Assembly (NCBI GenBank): GCA_964626275.1
Contig: CAZVCZ010000008.1
Coordinates: forward strand, 1 to 31,918
Source of the DNA: M55B157 sp964626275
GTDB taxonomy: Bacteria; Actinomycetota; Actinomycetes; S36-B12
Reading direction: 5' to 3'
Length of the DNA: 31,918 bases
Made by a program: the position numbers and the translations under genes. Each line of letters starts with the position of its first letter. Position 1 is the stretch's first letter. The notes beneath the pieces are model-generated. The model did no database searches. It was not told where the DNA came from and saw nothing but the letters and a program-made list of their open reading frames with translations. Shown piece by piece: positions 30,219 to 31,918 of the stretch.

Positions 30219-30225
30219 GCCGCTC

Positions 30226-31752
30226 ATGGCTCTGGCATCCCGGCGTTACCTGATCCTGGCGATTCTCGCCGGAGCCCTCGCGCTGATTTCGCTCGACAAC
30301 ACGATCGTCAACGTCGCTCTCCCGAGCATGCAGGAGTCGCTCGATGCGACGACGACGCAGATGCAGTGGGTCGTGGATGCCTACTCGGTTCTCTTCGCCG
30401 GCACTCTCTTGCTCGCGGGAACCCTGTCTGACCGCTTCGGCCGTCGACGGGCGCTGATGTTCGGGCTCGTCGTGTTCGGTGCTGGATCGACGATTGCGGG
30501 ATTGGCCACGAGCGCTGAGATGCTCATCGCCTGCCGCGCGCTCATGGGCATCGGCGGAGCGTTCATCATGCCGTCGACCCTGTCCATCTTGGCTCAGGTG
30601 TTCACCCATCCGCGGGAACGAGCGCAGGCGATCGGCATCTGGGCAGCCGTTGCCGGTGCTGCGGTGGGGCTCGGTCCGATCGTCGGTGGCCTGCTGCTCG
30701 AAGTGTTCGACTGGCCCAGCGTGTTCTGGGTGAATCCGCCTCTCGCTGTCGTGCTCCTGGTCCTCGCGGTGAGGTTCATTCCCGAATCGACCGACCCGGC
30801 GAGACCTCGCCTCGATCTCATCGGCGCAGCCCTTTCCACCCTTGGGCTCATCGCACTCGTGGTAACCATCATCCAACTCCCCGATGAAGGATTGTCCGCC
30901 GATGTTGTGGTGATCGCGGTCATCGCCGTCGTTTCGCTCATCGCCTTCGTCTGGTGGGAGCGGCGAACTGAGACCCCGCTGTTGCCGATGACGCTGTTCA
31001 CCCAGCGGCTGTTCACCGTCTCGATTGCCTCGGTGGCGCTGGTGTATTTCGCGCTCATGGGTGTCATGTTCTTCCTGCCGCAGTTCCTGCAACTCGTCCA
31101 GGGCTTCGATCCGCTCGGGTCGGGGTTCGCGGTCCTGCCCGGTGCGGTCGGTCTCTTCCTGGCGTCGCTGATCAGTCCACGCCTTGCCGATCGATTCGGG
31201 ACGCGTCGGATCGTGGTCCTCGGCCTCCTGCTCGTCGCGGTGGGCCTGGCCGTGGCGGTTCCGATCGGAGTGGATGCGGCCTATCTGCATCTGGGTGGGT
31301 GCCTGCTCGCGATGGGCCTCGGTCTCGGACTCGTCCTACCCCAGGCGACGAATGGAGTTCTCGCCAGCGTGCCTCGGGAACGGGCCGGGCTCGGCTCCGC
31401 GGTCAACGACGGTGTCGGGGAACTCGGAGGCTCTCTGGGTGTCGCCGTGCTCGGCGCGATACTCGCGGCTGGCTACCGCGATCAGGTGAGCACCGATATC
31501 GATGCGGCAGGGGATGCACTCGCGAATGTCCCGACAGAGGTCCTCGATGCGCTGCGCGAATCCCTCGCGTCGGCCTCATTGGTCATCCGCCAACTACCCG
31601 AGGTGATCGCCGAGCCGGTGCGCGCGGCGACGGGGGAGGCTTTCGTCTCCGGGATGGATACCGCGCTCGCGGTGGGGGCGGTCATCAGCCTGATCGGAGC
31701 GGCCGTGGCCTGGTGGGGCTTTCCTCGTCAGGTGGAACGAGTCGAGGAGTAG
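30226..31752 (+). CDS. DHA2-type MFS drug exporter (14 helices)
   Basis: This 508-residue exporter is of the EmrB/QacA (DHA2) family of the major facilitator superfamily, with about 14 membrane helices. Helix 1 holds the DHA2 motif LDNTIVNVALPSM and the helix 2-3 loop the MFS motif A variant GTLSDRFGRRRAL. AAVAGAAVGLGPIVGGLLLE in helix 5 is motif C of proton antiporters. Substrates may be drugs, dyes or metabolites. ATG 30226 is fixed by the TAGCCT hexamer seven bases before; the frame stays open to 30067, where it lies within the DUF4032 gene. No regulator of the TetR or MarR type is adjacent. Confidence 0.93.
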   Translation: MALASRRYLILAILAGALALISLDNTIVNVALPSMQESLDATTTQMQWVVDAYSVLFAGTLLLAGTLSDRFGRRRALMFGLVVFGAGSTIAGLATSAEMLIACRALMGIGGAFIMPSTLSILAQVFTHPRERAQAIGIWAAVAGAAVGLGPIVGGLLLEVFDWPSVFWVNPPLAVVLLVLAVRFIPESTDPARPRLDLIGAALSTLGLIALVVTIIQLPDEGLSADVVVIAVIAVVSLIAFVWWERRTETPLLPMTLFTQRLFTVSIASVALVYFALMGVMFFLPQFLQLVQGFDPLGSGFAVLPGAVGLFLASLISPRLADRFGTRRIVVLGLLLVAVGLAVAVPIGVDAAYLHLGGCLLAMGLGLGLVLPQATNGVLASVPRERAGLGSAVNDGVGELGGSLGVAVLGAILAAGYRDQVSTDIDAAGDALANVPTEVLDALRESLASASLVIRQLPEVIAEPVRAATGEAFVSGMDTALAVGAVISLIGAAVAWWGFPRQVERVEE

Positions 31753-31779
31753 GTCAAGGCGGCAGGGCATGATGGTGTG

Positions 31780-31918
31780 GTGACTCCGCCCGGCTGGTAT
31801 CCCGACCCGTGGCTGCCCACGCGGTGGCGCTATTTCGATGGCGCGGTGTGGACTGGCTGGGTGCATCCGCCGGATCGCCCGGTGGTTCCGCCGGCGCTGC
31901 CTCCGCAAGCACCGATCC
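31780..31918 (+). CDS. DUF2510-domain protein, N-terminal fragment
   Basis: This gene runs off the right edge with about 46 codons visible. The N-terminus TPPGWYPDPWLPTRWRYFDG with GAVWTGW just after is a clear DUF2510 domain (GWYPDP...RYWDG...WT). This short domain is found at the start of many actinobacterial membrane or secreted proteins. A Pro-rich linker (PPDRPVVPPALPPQAP) follows, as is usual. GTG 31780 is chosen because CATGAT ends six bases upstream; GTG 31777 is an alternative. The remainder of the protein, and hence its role, is outside the window. Confidence 0.85.
   Translation, partial: MTPPGWYPDPWLPTRWRYFDGAVWTGWVHPPDRPVVPPALPPQAPI

Noticed and set aside
31008..31030. TGTTCACC pair in the MFS gene as a PHO box
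   Set aside because: The spacing is 15 bases and it lies inside coding sequence, far from any start. The codons simply encode LFTQRLFTV.

Overview
The window is a gene-dense, high-GC (about two-thirds G+C by eye) piece of an actinobacterial chromosome. The evidence is two mycothiol genes (mshA, mshD), a GlnR-type orphan regulator, a SenX3/RegX3-type two-component pair, CarD, DUF2516, DUF2510 and DUF4032 proteins, many GTG starts, and a gene order that, as I remember it, follows the conserved core region of Streptomyces (pst-mutT-ppk-mshD ... mshA-gpm ... phoU-phoR/phoP-carD-ispD-ispF-cysS-rlmB). No tRNA, rRNA, CRISPR, insertion sequence or prophage was seen. No gap between genes exceeds about 160 bases. 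I cannot name the genus.

Layout. 1-8845 (minus strand): glnR-like regulator, mshD, polyphosphate kinase ppk, a CYTH-CHAD polyphosphate-associated protein, a MutT1-type Nudix/histidine-phosphatase fusion, then pstS, pstC and the start of pstA. 8904-11897 (plus): alpha/beta hydrolase, an unlisted 33-residue membrane peptide, a nitrobindin-like protein, a Fur-family regulator and a YgfZ-like protein. 11902-12387 (minus): D-aminoacyl-tRNA deacylase. 12426-15908 (plus): asparaginase II family protein, APC permease, Xre regulator, a Lys-rich pentapeptide-repeat protein at the hbhA position, and DUF2516. 15909-20606 (minus): membrane protein, AlaX editing protein, gpmA, YbjN protein, mshA and phoU. 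20765-22593 (plus): senX3-regX3. 22607-23140 (minus): LpqE-like lipoprotein. 23290-27787 (plus): carD, ispD, ispF, PPOX protein, cysS and rlmB. 27757-30191 (minus): cation/proton antiporter and DUF4032 kinase-like protein. 30226-31918 (plus): DHA2-type MFS exporter and a partial DUF2510 protein.

How it works together. The strongest theme is a phosphate/polyphosphate regulon: PstS/PstC/PstA uptake, PhoU, the SenX3-RegX3 pair, Ppk, and two polyphosphate/nucleotide-linked proteins. Two PHO-box-like operators, upstream of pstS and phoU, share one layout: 11-nt units where positions 1, 2 and 4 match and unit 3 is degenerate. The SenX3 homologue appears to lack the usual N-terminal membrane segments. 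A long hairpin sits between pstS and pstC and could set their expression ratio.

A second pattern runs through the window. At least nine genes have a -10-like hexamer (TANNNT) ending 6-7 bases before the start codon, which is the signature of leaderless mRNAs. It also decides several start codons (senX3, DUF4032, dtd, PPOX). Other points to check are the permuted HbhA-like protein with PKFDV repeats, a 14-bp palindrome over the xre promoter, and the 33-aa membrane peptide.
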